A stretch of DNA of 64,000 bases from Idiomarina ramblicola (lineage in GTDB: Bacteria; Pseudomonadota; Gammaproteobacteria; Enterobacterales; Alteromonadaceae), in NCBI RefSeq assembly GCF_003987255.1, contig NZ_PIQC01000005.1:124001-188000 (forward strand), given 5' to 3'. Of this stretch, positions 46,873 through 56,502 are shown piece after piece. Below the pieces are notes generated by a model. The model did not search any database. It was not told where the DNA came from and saw only the letters and a program-made list of their open reading frames with translations. Within the stretch, counting starts at the first letter, position 1. The number at the start of each line of letters is the position of its first letter. Made by a program: the position numbers and the translations under genes.

Positions 46873-47525
46873 TGGTTCCCTTTGCGGTTAAACCGCTGCT
46901 CTAAACGCGAGGGCTCTTTTTCATCTTGCTGCGGAGGTGACACCTGAACTTGCCCCGTCAGTTTCCCTTCATTTGATGTTAATACCACACTTTGAGCTCG
47001 TGACAATTGATCCCCCATCCAAAAATGCCAGACTCTTACTTTTTTCAATTTTTCGCCTTTAGGCAGTTGTAGTTCCGTTATCCCTTTTTCATCCGTCACA
47101 GCAATGTCGTAATCGTCACTCACCAGGACATAAGCAATCATCTGATCATGGATGTTACAGCCTAAAGTGACTATGCCTTCCTTATCGAAGTTAACGCTCG
47201 GTTGCTCTTTATCCGAATAAAGTTTCAGCTCAAAATTCTTGGCCTCGGAAAAAGAATAAACATTATGACGAATATTATCACTGTTCGGGAAAACGACATC
47301 GGTACCCGAGTCAACCGCACTGACAGTTGGGGTAAATTGTTTATCAACCTGATCCACAATTGCCTTCTTACCGCTTTCGGTTGACGACATTTTCTTATCA
47401 ATTAATACGGCGGCATTTTCTAATGGCTTTCCGTTTGCGGCCAAAATTTCAACTTTTACAGTTTTGGCAATCACATTGGGAGAACTAAAAAAAAGCAACA
47501 TAACAGCGACCGACCAATATTTCAC
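46869..47525 (-). CDS. Periplasmic cupredoxin (methylamine-utilisation-type plastocyanin-like)
   Basis: 218 residues with a signal peptide (ending VIAK). A plastocyanin-like region (about 80-140) has FPNSDNIRHNVYSF (His ligand) and VTLGCNIHDQMIAYV (Cys, His, Met ligands), a full type 1 copper set. A C-terminal segment adds a predicted beta domain and a basic Gln-rich tail. Similar proteins are often labelled 'methylamine utilisation protein', but no methylamine genes are here. Upstream partner of the GGDEF/EAL gene; likely electron carrier or copper/redox sensor. Confidence 0.85.
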   Translation of the reverse strand: MKYWSVAVMLLFFSSPNVIAKTVKVEILAANGKPLENAAVLIDKKMSSTESGKKAIVDQVDKQFTPTVSAVDSGTDVVFPNSDNIRHNVYSFSEAKNFELKLYSDKEQPSVNFDKEGIVTLGCNIHDQMIAYVLVSDDYDIAVTDEKGITELQLPKGEKLKKVRVWHFWMGDQLSRAQSVVLTSNEGKLTGQVQVSPPQQDEKEPSRLEQRFNRKGNQ

Positions 47526-47697
47526 AGGTAACCCCTTTTAAAATTTATCATGACGTTTGCTAGTCTCATTAAACCGTAACCGAAAAAACGAAGTTGCGCT
47601 ATGATTGGTTTACGTATTAATGATCCACAATGGTTCATTATTGGTAGTCTAAACAGAGAAGCTTTCACCCTTAAGCTCGATGACAGGAGGGATATTA

Positions 47698-49080
47698 ATG
47701 AGTCAGGATTATCGCACTGAGAAAGACAGCATGGGCGAAATCAAAGTCCCCCAAAATGCACTGTATGCCGCACAGACACAGCGTGCCGTCGATAATTTTT
47801 CGATAAGCGGGCTAACACTTCCAACTCAGATGATTCAAGCCATTGCAATGATTAAGGCGAGTGCTGCTGATGCAAATGCTAAAATCGGACAGCTCACAAC
47901 AGCTCAAGCTGACGCTATTATTAAGGCAGCTAAAGAAATCATTAACGGGCAACACTTAGAGCACTTCCCTGTCGATGTATTTCAAACGGGCTCGGGCACG
48001 AGTTCTAACATGAATATGAACGAAGTCATTGCCAATTTAGCTAAACAAGATGGCATCGAAATTCACCCTAATGACCATGTCAACCAAAGCCAGTCGAGCA
48101 ACGATGTTATTCCTACAGCTATTCAGGTTTCAAGTGTACTGGCTGTAGAAAAGCAGTTGCAACCGGCCCTGAAAAGCCTTATTGACACCATTCGTAGCAA
48201 AGCCATTGAATTGCGTGACGTGGTAAAAACCGGCAGAACTCACCTAATGGATGCCATGCCCATGACGATGGCACAAGAACTGGAAGCTTGGGCTGGTCAG
48301 CTAGAAATCACCTCTGAGCAACTTCCACAGTTATTGCAACGCAGCCGAGTTCTCCCACAGGGCGGTACGGCAATAGGTACCGGAATTAATGCGCCAAAAG
48401 AATTTGCCGCTAGGTTTGCCGACGCCTTAACTCAGTTAAGTGGTAGTGAATTTAAGCATTCAACGAATCCCTTTACTGGTATTGCAGGACAAGAAGTCAA
48501 TCTGCAGCTCTCGTCTCAACTCAATACCCTGGCAACAACCTTACTGAAAGTCAGTAACGATTTACGCTGGATGAACAGTGGTCCACTGGCTGGTTTGGGT
48601 GAAATTCAGCTAACCGCGTTACAGCCAGGAAGTAGCATTATGCCGGGTAAAGTAAACCCAGTGATTCCAGAAGCTGTTGCTATGGTTGCGGCGCAGATTA
48701 ACGGCAACCACACCACCATTACCACCGCAGCACAGCAAGGTAACTTTCAGTTAAATGTCATGCTGCCGGTTATTGGCTACAACTTACTGCAGTCCATTGA
48801 GTTACTCAGTAACAGTTGTCATGCTCTGGCAACCAAAGCCATTGCCGACTTTCAGGTAAACGAAGAGCGACTGCAACAAGCGTTATCTAAAAATCCTGTT
48901 TTGGTCACCGCCCTTAACCCCGTCATTGGCTACAATAAAGCAGCTGAAATTGCCAAGGCAGCTTATAAAGATGGACGCGCCATTATTGATGTTGCCGATG
49001 AAATGACGGATTTAGGCCGCGAGCGACTCGAACAGTTGCTGAATCCGAAAAAGCTAACCGAAGGTGGCGTTAATGAATAA
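47698..49080 (+). CDS. fumC: Fumarate hydratase class II
   Basis: 460 residues from MSQDYRTEKDSMGEI, preceded by a strong GGAGGG site. Fumarase/aspartase superfamily: TGRTHLMDAMPMT, catalytic loop GSSIMPGKVNP, and the substrate-binding SSNDVIPT. Converts fumarate to malate. Alone except for the SDR gene behind it. Confidence 0.97.
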   Translation: MSQDYRTEKDSMGEIKVPQNALYAAQTQRAVDNFSISGLTLPTQMIQAIAMIKASAADANAKIGQLTTAQADAIIKAAKEIINGQHLEHFPVDVFQTGSGTSSNMNMNEVIANLAKQDGIEIHPNDHVNQSQSSNDVIPTAIQVSSVLAVEKQLQPALKSLIDTIRSKAIELRDVVKTGRTHLMDAMPMTMAQELEAWAGQLEITSEQLPQLLQRSRVLPQGGTAIGTGINAPKEFAARFADALTQLSGSEFKHSTNPFTGIAGQEVNLQLSSQLNTLATTLLKVSNDLRWMNSGPLAGLGEIQLTALQPGSSIMPGKVNPVIPEAVAMVAAQINGNHTTITTAAQQGNFQLNVMLPVIGYNLLQSIELLSNSCHALATKAIADFQVNEERLQQALSKNPVLVTALNPVIGYNKAAEIAKAAYKDGRAIIDVADEMTDLGRERLEQLLNPKKLTEGGVNE

Positions 49081-49104
49081 CACCGTCAGAGTTTGGAGTA
49101 AAAA

Positions 49105-49773
49105 ATGAGTCAACAACAAGTTTTAATTACGGGTGCTAACCGTGGTATAGGCTATGAGTTTGCCCGTCAGTATGCCCAGCAAGGCGATAAAGTCATCGCT
49201 GTTTGCCGTAACAGCTCAAAGCAACTGACTGAGTTAGACGTCGATATTATTGAAGGCATTGATGTCACAAAAGCATCTGATCTGCTTCGTCTTGCGGAGA
49301 GTCTCGGCGAAAAGAAAATCGACCTACTGATTAATAACGCAGGCCTTTTACACAAAGACGTATTAGGAGAAATTGACGCTGGCAATATACGCGCTCAGTT
49401 TGAAGTCAATGCACTAGCGCCACTAAGAGTAACCGAGGCTTTATTACCTAACCTTCATAAAGGCAGCAAAGTCGCGCTGATTACCAGCCGCATGGGCTCC
49501 ATTGCTGACAATGGTTCCGGCAGTCGTTACGGTTACCGTATGTCAAAGGCTGCATTAAATGCCGCCGGGAAATCTCTCGCTCTGGACTTAAAAGATCAGG
49601 GAATTTCCGTGGTTTTATTACATCCGGGTTTTGTGCAAACTGATATGGTTAATCATGCTGGCGACATTCCCCCGGAAACGGCAGCAGAACGTTTAATGCT
49701 GCGCATTGAGGAATTGAGTTTAGACACCACTGGACAGTTTTTCCATAGTAACGGAGAAAGCTTGCCCTGGTAA
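49105..49773 (+). CDS. Short-chain dehydrogenase/reductase
   Basis: 222 residues. NAD(P) motif TGANRGIGYEFA, NNAGLL, catalytic Ser in LITSRMGSI, and the Y-x-x-x-K of YGYRMSKAALN. Belongs to the C-factor/sniffer-like carbonyl reductase group (ending QFFHSNGESLPW). Substrate unknown. 24 bp after fumC. Confidence 0.9.
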   Translation: MSQQQVLITGANRGIGYEFARQYAQQGDKVIAVCRNSSKQLTELDVDIIEGIDVTKASDLLRLAESLGEKKIDLLINNAGLLHKDVLGEIDAGNIRAQFEVNALAPLRVTEALLPNLHKGSKVALITSRMGSIADNGSGSRYGYRMSKAALNAAGKSLALDLKDQGISVVLLHPGFVQTDMVNHAGDIPPETAAERLMLRIEELSLDTTGQFFHSNGESLPW

Positions 49774-49849
49774 TCTGATGCCTTTTTAAGCAAATAACTG
49801 TTTTTTTGCTCAAACGCGTCCGTTAATCTCGTTTTTTCTTAAAAATAGG

Positions 49850-49878
49850 TTGACGGGCTGCAGAGCGATTTGCATAAT
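49850..49878 (+). promoter_or_regulatory. Promoter of the tRNA operon
   Basis: TTGACG (49850-49855), 17-bp spacer, CATAAT (49873-49878), then a G/C-rich discriminator (ACGCGCCGC) typical of growth-rate-controlled stable RNA promoters. It lies 39 bp before the first tRNA. The stretch 49,774-49,849 between the SDR gene and this promoter shows only T-rich sequence. Confidence 0.75.
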
Positions 49879-49917
49879 ACGCGCCGCACTCACAGAGAGC
49901 GGTAAGTAAAAAGGTAA

Positions 49918-49994
49918 GGCTACGTAGCTCAGCTGGTTAGAGCACAGCACTCATAATGCTGGGGTCGCAAGTTCGAATCTCGCCGTAGCCACCA
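49918..49994 (+). tRNA. tRNA-Met (CAT), elongator
   Basis: 77 nt with encoded CCA. Acceptor GGCTACG/CGTAGCC, anticodon loop CTCATAA, and close match to the E. coli elongator methionine tRNA (not initiator, not Ile2). Confidence 0.93.
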
Positions 49995-50013
49995 ACCTTT
50001 AACTGATCATGAT

Positions 50014-50098
50014 GCGGACGTGGTGGAATTGGTAGACACGCTGGATTTAGGTTCCAGTGCCTCACGGCGTGAGAGTTCAAGTCTCTCCGTCCGCACCA
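50014..50098 (+). tRNA. tRNA-Leu (TAG)
   Basis: 85 nt with a long variable arm (class II) and CCA. Acceptor GCGGACG/CGTCCGC, anticodon loop TTTAGGT. Confidence 0.94.
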
Positions 50099-50118
50099 AC
50101 TCTCAGAGCAGCTAAAAT

Positions 50119-50193
50119 TGGGGCATAGCCAAGCGGTAAGGCAGCGGGTTTTGATCCCGCGATTCCCAGGTTCGATCCCTGGTGCCCCAGCCA
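50119..50193 (+). tRNA. tRNA-Gln (TTG), copy 1
   Basis: 75 nt, TGGGGCA...TGCCCCA with CCA, anticodon TTG inside the stem CGGG/CCCG. Identical to the next copy. Confidence 0.94.
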
Positions 50194-50231
50194 TTAGTTG
50201 TTTCCAAAACGTGATTGCGGTCCTAGTAGGA

Positions 50232-50306
50232 TGGGGCATAGCCAAGCGGTAAGGCAGCGGGTTTTGATCCCGCGATTCCCAGGTTCGATCCCTGGTGCCC
50301 CAGCCA
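50232..50306 (+). tRNA. tRNA-Gln (TTG), copy 2
   Basis: 75 nt, same sequence as the copy at 50,119-50,193. The spacers around the two copies differ, so the duplication is old or maintained by gene conversion. Confidence 0.94.
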
Positions 50307-50320
50307 TACTAACTACTGTT

Positions 50321-50407
50321 GCGGTGGTGGCGGAATTGGTAGACGCGCTAGCTTCAGGTGCTAGTGTCCGTAAGGACGTGGGGGTTCAAGTCCCCCCCTC
50401 CGCACCA
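50321..50407 (+). tRNA. tRNA-Leu (CAG)
   Basis: 87 nt with a long variable arm and CCA. Anticodon loop TTCAGGT between CTAGC and GCTAG. Acceptor GCGGTGG/CCTCCGC has a T-T mismatch at the 5-68 pair, where the E. coli isoacceptor also has a non-Watson-Crick pair. Confidence 0.93.
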
Positions 50408-50454
50408 CATTACTCAAGTGTTATTCTGCTTAAGTAAGAGTGGAAAAACAGAAA

Positions 50455-50477
50455 GGCCACCTTAAGGTGGTTTTTTT
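50455..50477 (+). terminator. Terminator of the tRNA operon
   Basis: Stem CCACC/GGTGG (50457-50461 with 50466-50470), loop TTAA, seven T. Eight bases before the ubiF stop of the opposite strand. Confidence 0.8.
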
Positions 50478-50484
50478 GTGTCTA

Positions 50485-51627
50485 CTATTTACCTACAGCC
50501 TGCTCTAGCAACCAACGCTTAACCCAGGGTACACCCGCTACTTTCAATGACGCTGATGTTGCCAGCTGCATTAATGGTTTGCTGTTGCGCCAACCAAACT
50601 GTATCGCATCCATCATTCGCATCATTTTTGCATTTTCACCCTGACGAATGCTTTCATACTCAATCAACGCAGAACTTTGCGAGCGTCGCTGCAAAACATC
50701 TGTTAAGCAACGAATATCAGCAAAGCCAAGATTAACACCCTGCCCGGCCATCGGATGAATGCTATGCGCCGCATCGCCCAATAACGCTACAGAGCCTGAT
50801 TTCACGTAGCTTTTAGCGTGTTTTCTCTGTAGCGCAAAACTGGCACTTTTGAGTAAACAAAAGTCACCGACATGGGGCAAGAACGCCTTTTTCAAATGCT
50901 TTTCAAGCGCATTCTTATCTTTTTCAAGACGATTAATATCATCTCGTAAGCCATAGTCAATAAGACAGGCCTGCTGTTCAGTCAGTGGCAATAGCGCATA
51001 AGGCCCTTGGCGACGGAACACTTCCCAAGTTTCAGGTCCTATTGGCTTTTCTAAACTGACATTGGCCAATAAACAGCGCTGCTCGTAATCCCAGCCGCGA
51101 TAGGAAAAACCAGCCAGTTGAGCGACTTTAGAATTAGCGCCGTCACATCCCAGTAAAAGGTCATAATTCAGCGCATCCCCCTGACTTAGAAGCGCGGTTT
51201 TTGAGCGAGTATCAAGCTTATCAAGAGTTTCTCCGGTAACTAAATTAACGTTTCTAAGAGTGCGTAATTGAGCCCAGAGAGCGAACTGCAATGCGTTGTT
51301 TTCAACCATGACACCCAGCCTGGTTAAGCCAGCTTCTTTCGCGTGAAAACTCAAACGTTGACCGCCCAGCGACGTCACAGTTAACTGCTGGTAATCAAAT
51401 ACTCGTTGTGGACGCAAACAATCGCGAATACCCAGCGCCAACAACCACTCCCAGTTGCTGTTATTAACAGAGGAGATGCGTAAATCCCAATCAGGCTCCT
51501 TACTGTTGTCGGCACTTGGTGGTTTCGGTTCAAGCAAGGTGACATGCGCCCCTTTTTGAGCTAATGCTAAAGCTGCTGCTGCGCCGACCATTCCGCCGCC
51601 ATTTATCAATACAGATAGCTGTTCCAT
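50485..51627 (-). CDS. ubiF: UbiF-type FAD-dependent ubiquinone hydroxylase
   Basis: 380 residues from MEQLSVLINGGGMVGAAAALAL (FAD-binding GxGxxG form), with LLGCDGANS and the second FAD motif GDAAHSIHPMAGQGVNLGF. UbiH/F/I family monooxygenase. UbiF is chosen because the neighbourhood tRNA(Met-Leu-Gln)-ubiF-miaB-ybeZYX-lnt is the same in E. coli. UbiH or UbiI cannot be excluded by sequence alone. Confidence 0.85.
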   Translation of the reverse strand: MEQLSVLINGGGMVGAAAALALAQKGAHVTLLEPKPPSADNSKEPDWDLRISSVNNSNWEWLLALGIRDCLRPQRVFDYQQLTVTSLGGQRLSFHAKEAGLTRLGVMVENNALQFALWAQLRTLRNVNLVTGETLDKLDTRSKTALLSQGDALNYDLLLGCDGANSKVAQLAGFSYRGWDYEQRCLLANVSLEKPIGPETWEVFRRQGPYALLPLTEQQACLIDYGLRDDINRLEKDKNALEKHLKKAFLPHVGDFCLLKSASFALQRKHAKSYVKSGSVALLGDAAHSIHPMAGQGVNLGFADIRCLTDVLQRRSQSSALIEYESIRQGENAKMMRMMDAIQFGWRNSKPLMQLATSASLKVAGVPWVKRWLLEQAVGK

Positions 51628-51715
51628 GTACCTCGCTCTCACTCCTGACATTCCTTCTAGCCCTTATAAATAACACATCTCCTTAAGAATTTCCGTTATC
51701 ATAGTCAATAAGACG

Positions 51716-52603
51716 ATGTTCAGAGTGTTTTTTATGCAGTCCAGGGAAAGTTCACAAAAAGCGGTCATTATTGCTTCTTTGCTTATCTTAAGTGCGGAGG
51801 CAAGTTTTGCAGGCGTGAGTGCCCTGGTAAAGTACATCAGTCAGGATCAACCGTTTGAGCAGTTGGTCTTCTTCCGAAATGTAACCGCTTTTCTTGTGTT
51901 ACTCCCCTGGTTATGGCGGAAGGGACTGGGTAACTTAAAAACACAGCGCCTAAAGCTACACCTTATTCGGGGGGCTGCCGGTATCACCGCGATGTACTTG
52001 TTTTTCTACGCCATTGCGACCATTCCACTGGCGCAGGCAACCCTGGTTCTGTTGTTATCGCCCTTCTTAATTCCGGTGATTGGCTGGCTTTGGTTGCGGG
52101 ATTATGTAGCCAGACAAACCTGGCTAGCCATAGCACTTGGCTTTATCGGCGTATTTATCTTTCTTGACCCTATGAACAGCGAACTTTCGCCTGTTATTGG
52201 TTTGGCCTTTTTAGCAGCCGCCTTAGCCGCTTTTACAAAAACGGTAATACGTCGAATGTCGAATACCGAGTCGACCAGTAAAATTGTGTTCTACTTTTCC
52301 ACTCTGGCAACTATCGCTTCGGGTATTCCTCTACTATGGCTATGGCAGCCCATTCCTACTCAGCACTGGCTGGGCGTTATCGCTATGGGACTCCTTGCTG
52401 TATACGGTCAGCTCGCTATGACCAAAGCTTTTTCCATTGCACCGCCAGCAAAAGTTGGCGTGTTTACCTACAGCTCGGTTCTATTTGCCGCGTTACTTGG
52501 TTACTGGTTGTTTGGTGAAGAGCTGGCCTGGCACATGCTATGGGGCGCGTTAATCATTGTTGTTGCAGGCTATTTTGCTATACGAACACGGCGTAAAAGT
52601 TAA
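51716..52603 (+). CDS. EamA/DMT-family transporter
   Basis: 295 residues, about ten membrane helices in two EamA repeats (~20-140 and ~165-290), with LLSPFLIPVIGWLWLRDYV and YSSVLFAALLGYWLFGEELAW. Substrate unknown (drug/metabolite group). It has been inserted between ubiF and miaB relative to E. coli order. A second in-frame ATG lies 18 bp further in. Confidence 0.85.
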   Translation: MFRVFFMQSRESSQKAVIIASLLILSAEASFAGVSALVKYISQDQPFEQLVFFRNVTAFLVLLPWLWRKGLGNLKTQRLKLHLIRGAAGITAMYLFFYAIATIPLAQATLVLLLSPFLIPVIGWLWLRDYVARQTWLAIALGFIGVFIFLDPMNSELSPVIGLAFLAAALAAFTKTVIRRMSNTESTSKIVFYFSTLATIASGIPLLWLWQPIPTQHWLGVIAMGLLAVYGQLAMTKAFSIAPPAKVGVFTYSSVLFAALLGYWLFGEELAWHMLWGALIIVVAGYFAIRTRRKS

Positions 52604-52682
52604 TCACTGCAAACTTGGCAATCTGCTCCAATACACGATAAAATAAGCGCCTTATACGAAATCCATCAAACATCGAGTGGTC

Positions 52683-54122
52683 ATGAGTAAGAAGTTATAT
52701 ATCAAAACCTGGGGTTGCCAGATGAACGAGTACGATTCTACCAAAATGGCGGAACTGCTCCATTCAACCCACGGCTACGATGTCGCCGAAGAAGCTGAAG
52801 AAGCTGACTTAATTCTGTTAAATACCTGCTCCATTCGTGAAAAGGCGCAGGAAAAAGTCTTTCACCAGTTGGGTCGCTGGAAAAACCTGAAAAAGAACAA
52901 CCCGAATTTGTTGATAGGGGTTGGTGGCTGCGTTGCTTCTCAGGAAGGCAATGAAATTCGCGCTCGTGCGCCTTTTGTCGATATTATCTTTGGCCCTCAA
53001 ACCCTGCACCGTTTACCAGAAATGGTTAATCAGGTCAGTGAAACTCATGCGCCAATGGTCGATGTGTCCTTCCCGGAAATTGAAAAATTTGATCGTCTTG
53101 CGGAACCTAAAGCGGACGGCGCCAGTGCTTTTGTTTCTATTATGGAAGGCTGCAGCAAATACTGCTCTTTCTGCGTAGTGCCTTACACTCGCGGTGAGGA
53201 AGTCAGTCGTCCGGTGGATGATGTCATTTATGAAATTGCTCAACTGGCAGAGCAAGGCGTTCGCGAAGTGAACTTGTTAGGGCAAAACGTTAACGCTTAC
53301 CGTGGTGAACATTATGATGGTGCCGTTTGTCGTTTTGCTGAATTGCTGCACATGGTTGCTGCAATCGATGGTATTGACCGCATTCGCTATACCACTTCAC
53401 ATCCGGTCGAATTTACTGACGACATTACTGAAGCTTACAAAACCATTCCTGAACTGGTCAGTCATTTACACTTACCGGTTCAAAGCGGTTCCGACCGTAT
53501 ACTAACAATGATGAAGCGCGGCCACACCGCTTTAGAATACAAATCGAAAATTCGGGCCTTGAAAAAAGCGCGTCCTGATATTGCCATGTCATCAGACTTT
53601 ATTATCGGTTTTCCCGGTGAAAGCGATGCTGATTTTGAAGCAACCATGGATCTTATTCAGAGCATTGACTTCGATATGAGCTTCAGCTTTATTTATAGTG
53701 CTCGTCCAGGAACACCGGCAGCTGATTTACCCGATGATATTAGCGAAGAAACAAAGAAAAAGCGTTTACAGCTTTTGCAACAACGCCTGAATCAGCAATC
53801 TATGGCCCACGCTCGTCGAATGCTGGAAACAGAGCAGCGCATTCTGGTGACCGGACCGTCGAAGAAAAACCCGATGGAGCTGACCGGACGTACTGAAAAC
53901 AACCGGGTTGTAAATTTTGTTGGTCAACCCCATATGATTGGACAGTTCGTTGATGTACGTATTACCGAAGTGCTCCCTAACTCTCTGCGTGGCGAGTTAA
54001 TTCGTGAAGAAGCGGATATGGGTCTTCGTGTTGACACGGCACCAGAAACTATTTTGCAACGAGGTAAATCGAGCGAACCTGATGAGTTAGGTGTTGTTCG
54101 AATCCCCCGACAAGCCAGTTAA
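52683..54122 (+). CDS. miaB: tRNA-2-methylthio-N6-dimethylallyladenosine synthase
   Basis: 479 residues. N-terminal UPF0004 domain with [23 protein letters not shown] and [11 protein letters not shown]; radical [19 protein letters not shown]-terminal TRAM. Adds the 2-methylthio group to i6A37. The first gene of the miaB-ybeZ-ybeY-ybeX-lnt run. Confidence 0.97.
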   Translation: MSKKLYIKTWGCQMNEYDSTKMAELLHSTHGYDVAEEAEEADLILLNTCSIREKAQEKVFHQLGRWKNLKKNNPNLLIGVGGCVASQEGNEIRARAPFVDIIFGPQTLHRLPEMVNQVSETHAPMVDVSFPEIEKFDRLAEPKADGASAFVSIMEGCSKYCSFCVVPYTRGEEVSRPVDDVIYEIAQLAEQGVREVNLLGQNVNAYRGEHYDGAVCRFAELLHMVAAIDGIDRIRYTTSHPVEFTDDITEAYKTIPELVSHLHLPVQSGSDRILTMMKRGHTALEYKSKIRALKKARPDIAMSSDFIIGFPGESDADFEATMDLIQSIDFDMSFSFIYSARPGTPAADLPDDISEETKKKRLQLLQQRLNQQSMAHARRMLETEQRILVTGPSKKNPMELTGRTENNRVVNFVGQPHMIGQFVDVRITEVLPNSLRGELIREEADMGLRVDTAPETILQRGKSSEPDELGVVRIPRQAS

Positions 54123-54137
54123 GTAAAGAGGAAACGA

Positions 54138-55127
54138 TTGAGTCCACAAACACAGACACTTGATTTTGAGCTAGAGCCGACGGATTCACGTCGGCTTTCC
54201 AATCTTTGCGGACCTTTAGATGAAAATCTAAAGCATGTAGAACGCCGGTTAGGCGTAGAAATAACGCATCGCGGCCATGAGTTCCGGTTGATCGGTAACG
54301 CTGCGAGCGTTTCTGCTGTACATAAGCTATTGCTTGATTTATACGTTGAAACCGCAACGGTAAAAGGCGAAAAAGGTCAGATTGAACCAGAACAGGTACA
54401 TCTTGCTATTCAACAAGCCAAAGTTCTCGAGCAGAGCGGTAACCAGGGCGATCCTGCAGCCGAGAAAATGACGCATATTAAAACGAAGCGCGGTTTAATC
54501 AAGCCTCGCAATCACAACCAAGCCGGTTACGTTCGCGCCATTCTCGCTCATGATGTCAATTTTGGTATCGGCCCTGCAGGAACGGGTAAAACCTACCTGG
54601 CAGTCGCTTGTGCAGTGGACGCTCTAGAACGTCAGGAAGTGCGTCGTATCCTCTTAACTCGTCCAGCAGTAGAAGCCGGTGAAAAGTTAGGGTTCTTACC
54701 GGGAGATTTAGCCCAAAAGGTCGATCCTTACCTGCGCCCTCTTTACGATGCGTTATTTGAAATGCTTGGTTTTGAAAAAGTTGAAAAACTGATTGAACGT
54801 AACGTAATTGAAGTGGCTCCTCTGGCATATATGCGCGGTCGCACGCTTAACGACGCTTTCATTATTTTAGATGAAAGCCAGAATACCACTTGTGAGCAAA
54901 TGAAGATGTTTCTGACTCGTATCGGCTTCAACTCACGGGCAGTTATTACTGGTGATATTACCCAGGTAGATTTGCCTCGGGGACAACGCTCGGGCTTAAG
55001 GCATGCGATTGAGGTACTGAATAAAGTACCTGACATTAGCTTTACTTTCTTCCAGGCCGGTGATGTCGTGCGTCACCCTGTGGTACAGCGTATTGTTCAG
55101 GCCTATGAAGAGTTTGATAAAAGCTAA
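54138..55127 (+). CDS. ybeZ: PhoH-like ATPase YbeZ
   Basis: 329 residues starting at TTG with GAGGA upstream; the N terminus aligns well with E. coli YbeZ (LSNLCGPLDENLKHVERRLGVEI). Walker A GPAGTGKTYLA, Walker B FIILDESQNTT. Works with YbeY in rRNA maturation. Overlaps ybeY by 1 bp. Confidence 0.94.
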   Translation: MSPQTQTLDFELEPTDSRRLSNLCGPLDENLKHVERRLGVEITHRGHEFRLIGNAASVSAVHKLLLDLYVETATVKGEKGQIEPEQVHLAIQQAKVLEQSGNQGDPAAEKMTHIKTKRGLIKPRNHNQAGYVRAILAHDVNFGIGPAGTGKTYLAVACAVDALERQEVRRILLTRPAVEAGEKLGFLPGDLAQKVDPYLRPLYDALFEMLGFEKVEKLIERNVIEVAPLAYMRGRTLNDAFIILDESQNTTCEQMKMFLTRIGFNSRAVITGDITQVDLPRGQRSGLRHAIEVLNKVPDISFTFFQAGDVVRHPVVQRIVQAYEEFDKS

Positions 55128-55618
55128 TGGCTGATCTCACACTCGATTATCAATTAGCGGACCGCATCACCCAAGCCCCGGACGAAGAAGCTATTCATGC
55201 TTGGGTGGTAGCGACTTTAGACTACCTACAGAAAAATGAAAAAGCGGTAGAGTTAACTGTGCGAGTCGTAGCGACAGAAGAAGCTCAGCAATTAAATCAT
55301 GAGTTCCGTGGAAAAGACTACGCAACCAATGTTTTATCTTTCCCTTTTAACAGCCCGGTAGAATTACCCGTGGCACTTTTGGGTGATCTGGTTATCTGTC
55401 AAACGGTTGTCGAGCGTGAGGCTGAAGAACAACAAAAGTCAGCCATCGCCCACTGGACGCATATGGTCATACACGGTACTCTCCATTTATTAGGTTACGA
55501 TCATATTGAAGATAACGAAGCAGAAGAAATGGAACAAATTGAACGTAACATCTTAGCGAGTTTGGGACTATCAGACCCGTACCAAATAACAGACAACATG
55601 GAGCTTAATACTCAATGA
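55127..55618 (+). CDS. ybeY: Endoribonuclease YbeY
   Basis: 163 residues. Zinc motif HGTLHLLGYDH in the usual H-x3-H-x5-H form, plus FRGKDYATNVLSFPF. Needed for 16S rRNA 3'-end maturation. Overlaps ybeX by 4 bp. Confidence 0.96.
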   Translation: MADLTLDYQLADRITQAPDEEAIHAWVVATLDYLQKNEKAVELTVRVVATEEAQQLNHEFRGKDYATNVLSFPFNSPVELPVALLGDLVICQTVVEREAEEQQKSAIAHWTHMVIHGTLHLLGYDHIEDNEAEEMEQIERNILASLGLSDPYQITDNMELNTQ

Positions 55619-56502
55619 GCGACGACAACCCGCACTCAGCCAACGGCTCGTCGGGAAAATCCTGGGCAGCAAAACTGCTACAAGTATTTGCCGGTGAGCC
55701 GAAAAGCAGAGAAGAACTCGTCGATTTAATTCAGGACGCCGAAGATCGCGACCTTATAGACAACGATACCCGGGAGATGATCGAAGGCGTACTCGATGTT
55801 GCTGAACTCAAAGTCCGCGACATTATGATTCCACGCTCGCAGATGGTCACTATCGATATCCATCAAGGCGTTGACGAATTCTTACCTATCGTTATCGACT
55901 CGCAACACAGTCGCTATCCGGTTGTTACTGACAACAAAGACCATGTTGAAGGTATTCTGTTAGCAAAAGATCTACTCAGCTACGGCTTTAATATGACTGA
56001 CGAGGCTTTTTCACTTGAGAAGGTTATGCGCCCCGCAGTTATCGTTCCTGAAAGTAAACGAGTCGATGTGTTACTCAAAGAGTTTCGCTCCAACCGCTAC
56101 CATATGGCTATTGTGGTCGATGAATATGGCGGTGTTTCCGGTCTGGTGACTATTGAAGACATTCTGGAAGAAATTGTTGGCGAAATTGAGGACGAAACAG
56201 ACGCTCAGGGAGATGATGAGAAAACGAACATTCGTCGCCTTAGCCCAAGTCGATATTCAATTAAAGCCTTAACAACCATTGAAGATTTTAATCAGTACTT
56301 CAACACCAACTTCAGTGATGAAGAACACGATACTGTTGGTGGTCTGGTTGCACACGGCTTTGGACATTTACCTCAGGCAGGTGAAGAAGTCACACTAGGC
56401 AATATGACGTTTAAAGTGACCAACGCAGATAAAAGACGTATTCAACAGCTACAGGTCAGCATAAACTCTGACACAGACGCCACACCGGAGTCGACACAGT
56501 AA
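55615..56502 (+). CDS. ybeX: CorC/YbeX (CBS-domain protein)
   Basis: 295 residues. Two CBS domains (about 65-185; [48 protein letters not shown]) and a CorC-type C-terminal domain. Proposed roles in metal transport and ribosome metabolism. Stop TAA overlaps the lnt start. Confidence 0.94.
   Translation: MSDDNPHSANGSSGKSWAAKLLQVFAGEPKSREELVDLIQDAEDRDLIDNDTREMIEGVLDVAELKVRDIMIPRSQMVTIDIHQGVDEFLPIVIDSQHSRYPVVTDNKDHVEGILLAKDLLSYGFNMTDEAFSLEKVMRPAVIVPESKRVDVLLKEFRSNRYHMAIVVDEYGGVSGLVTIEDILEEIVGEIEDETDAQGDDEKTNIRRLSPSRYSIKALTTIEDFNQYFNTNFSDEEHDTVGGLVAHGFGHLPQAGEEVTLGNMTFKVTNADKRRIQQLQVSINSDTDATPESTQ

Noticed and set aside
49937-50437. Open reading frames of 79-102 residues across the tRNA cluster
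   Set aside because: They are read through tRNA genes (both strands) and have no coding features.
49774-50484. Integrated element at the tRNA cluster
   Set aside because: No integrase and no direct repeat of a tRNA 3' end is present; the repeated tRNA-Gln copies are complete genes.
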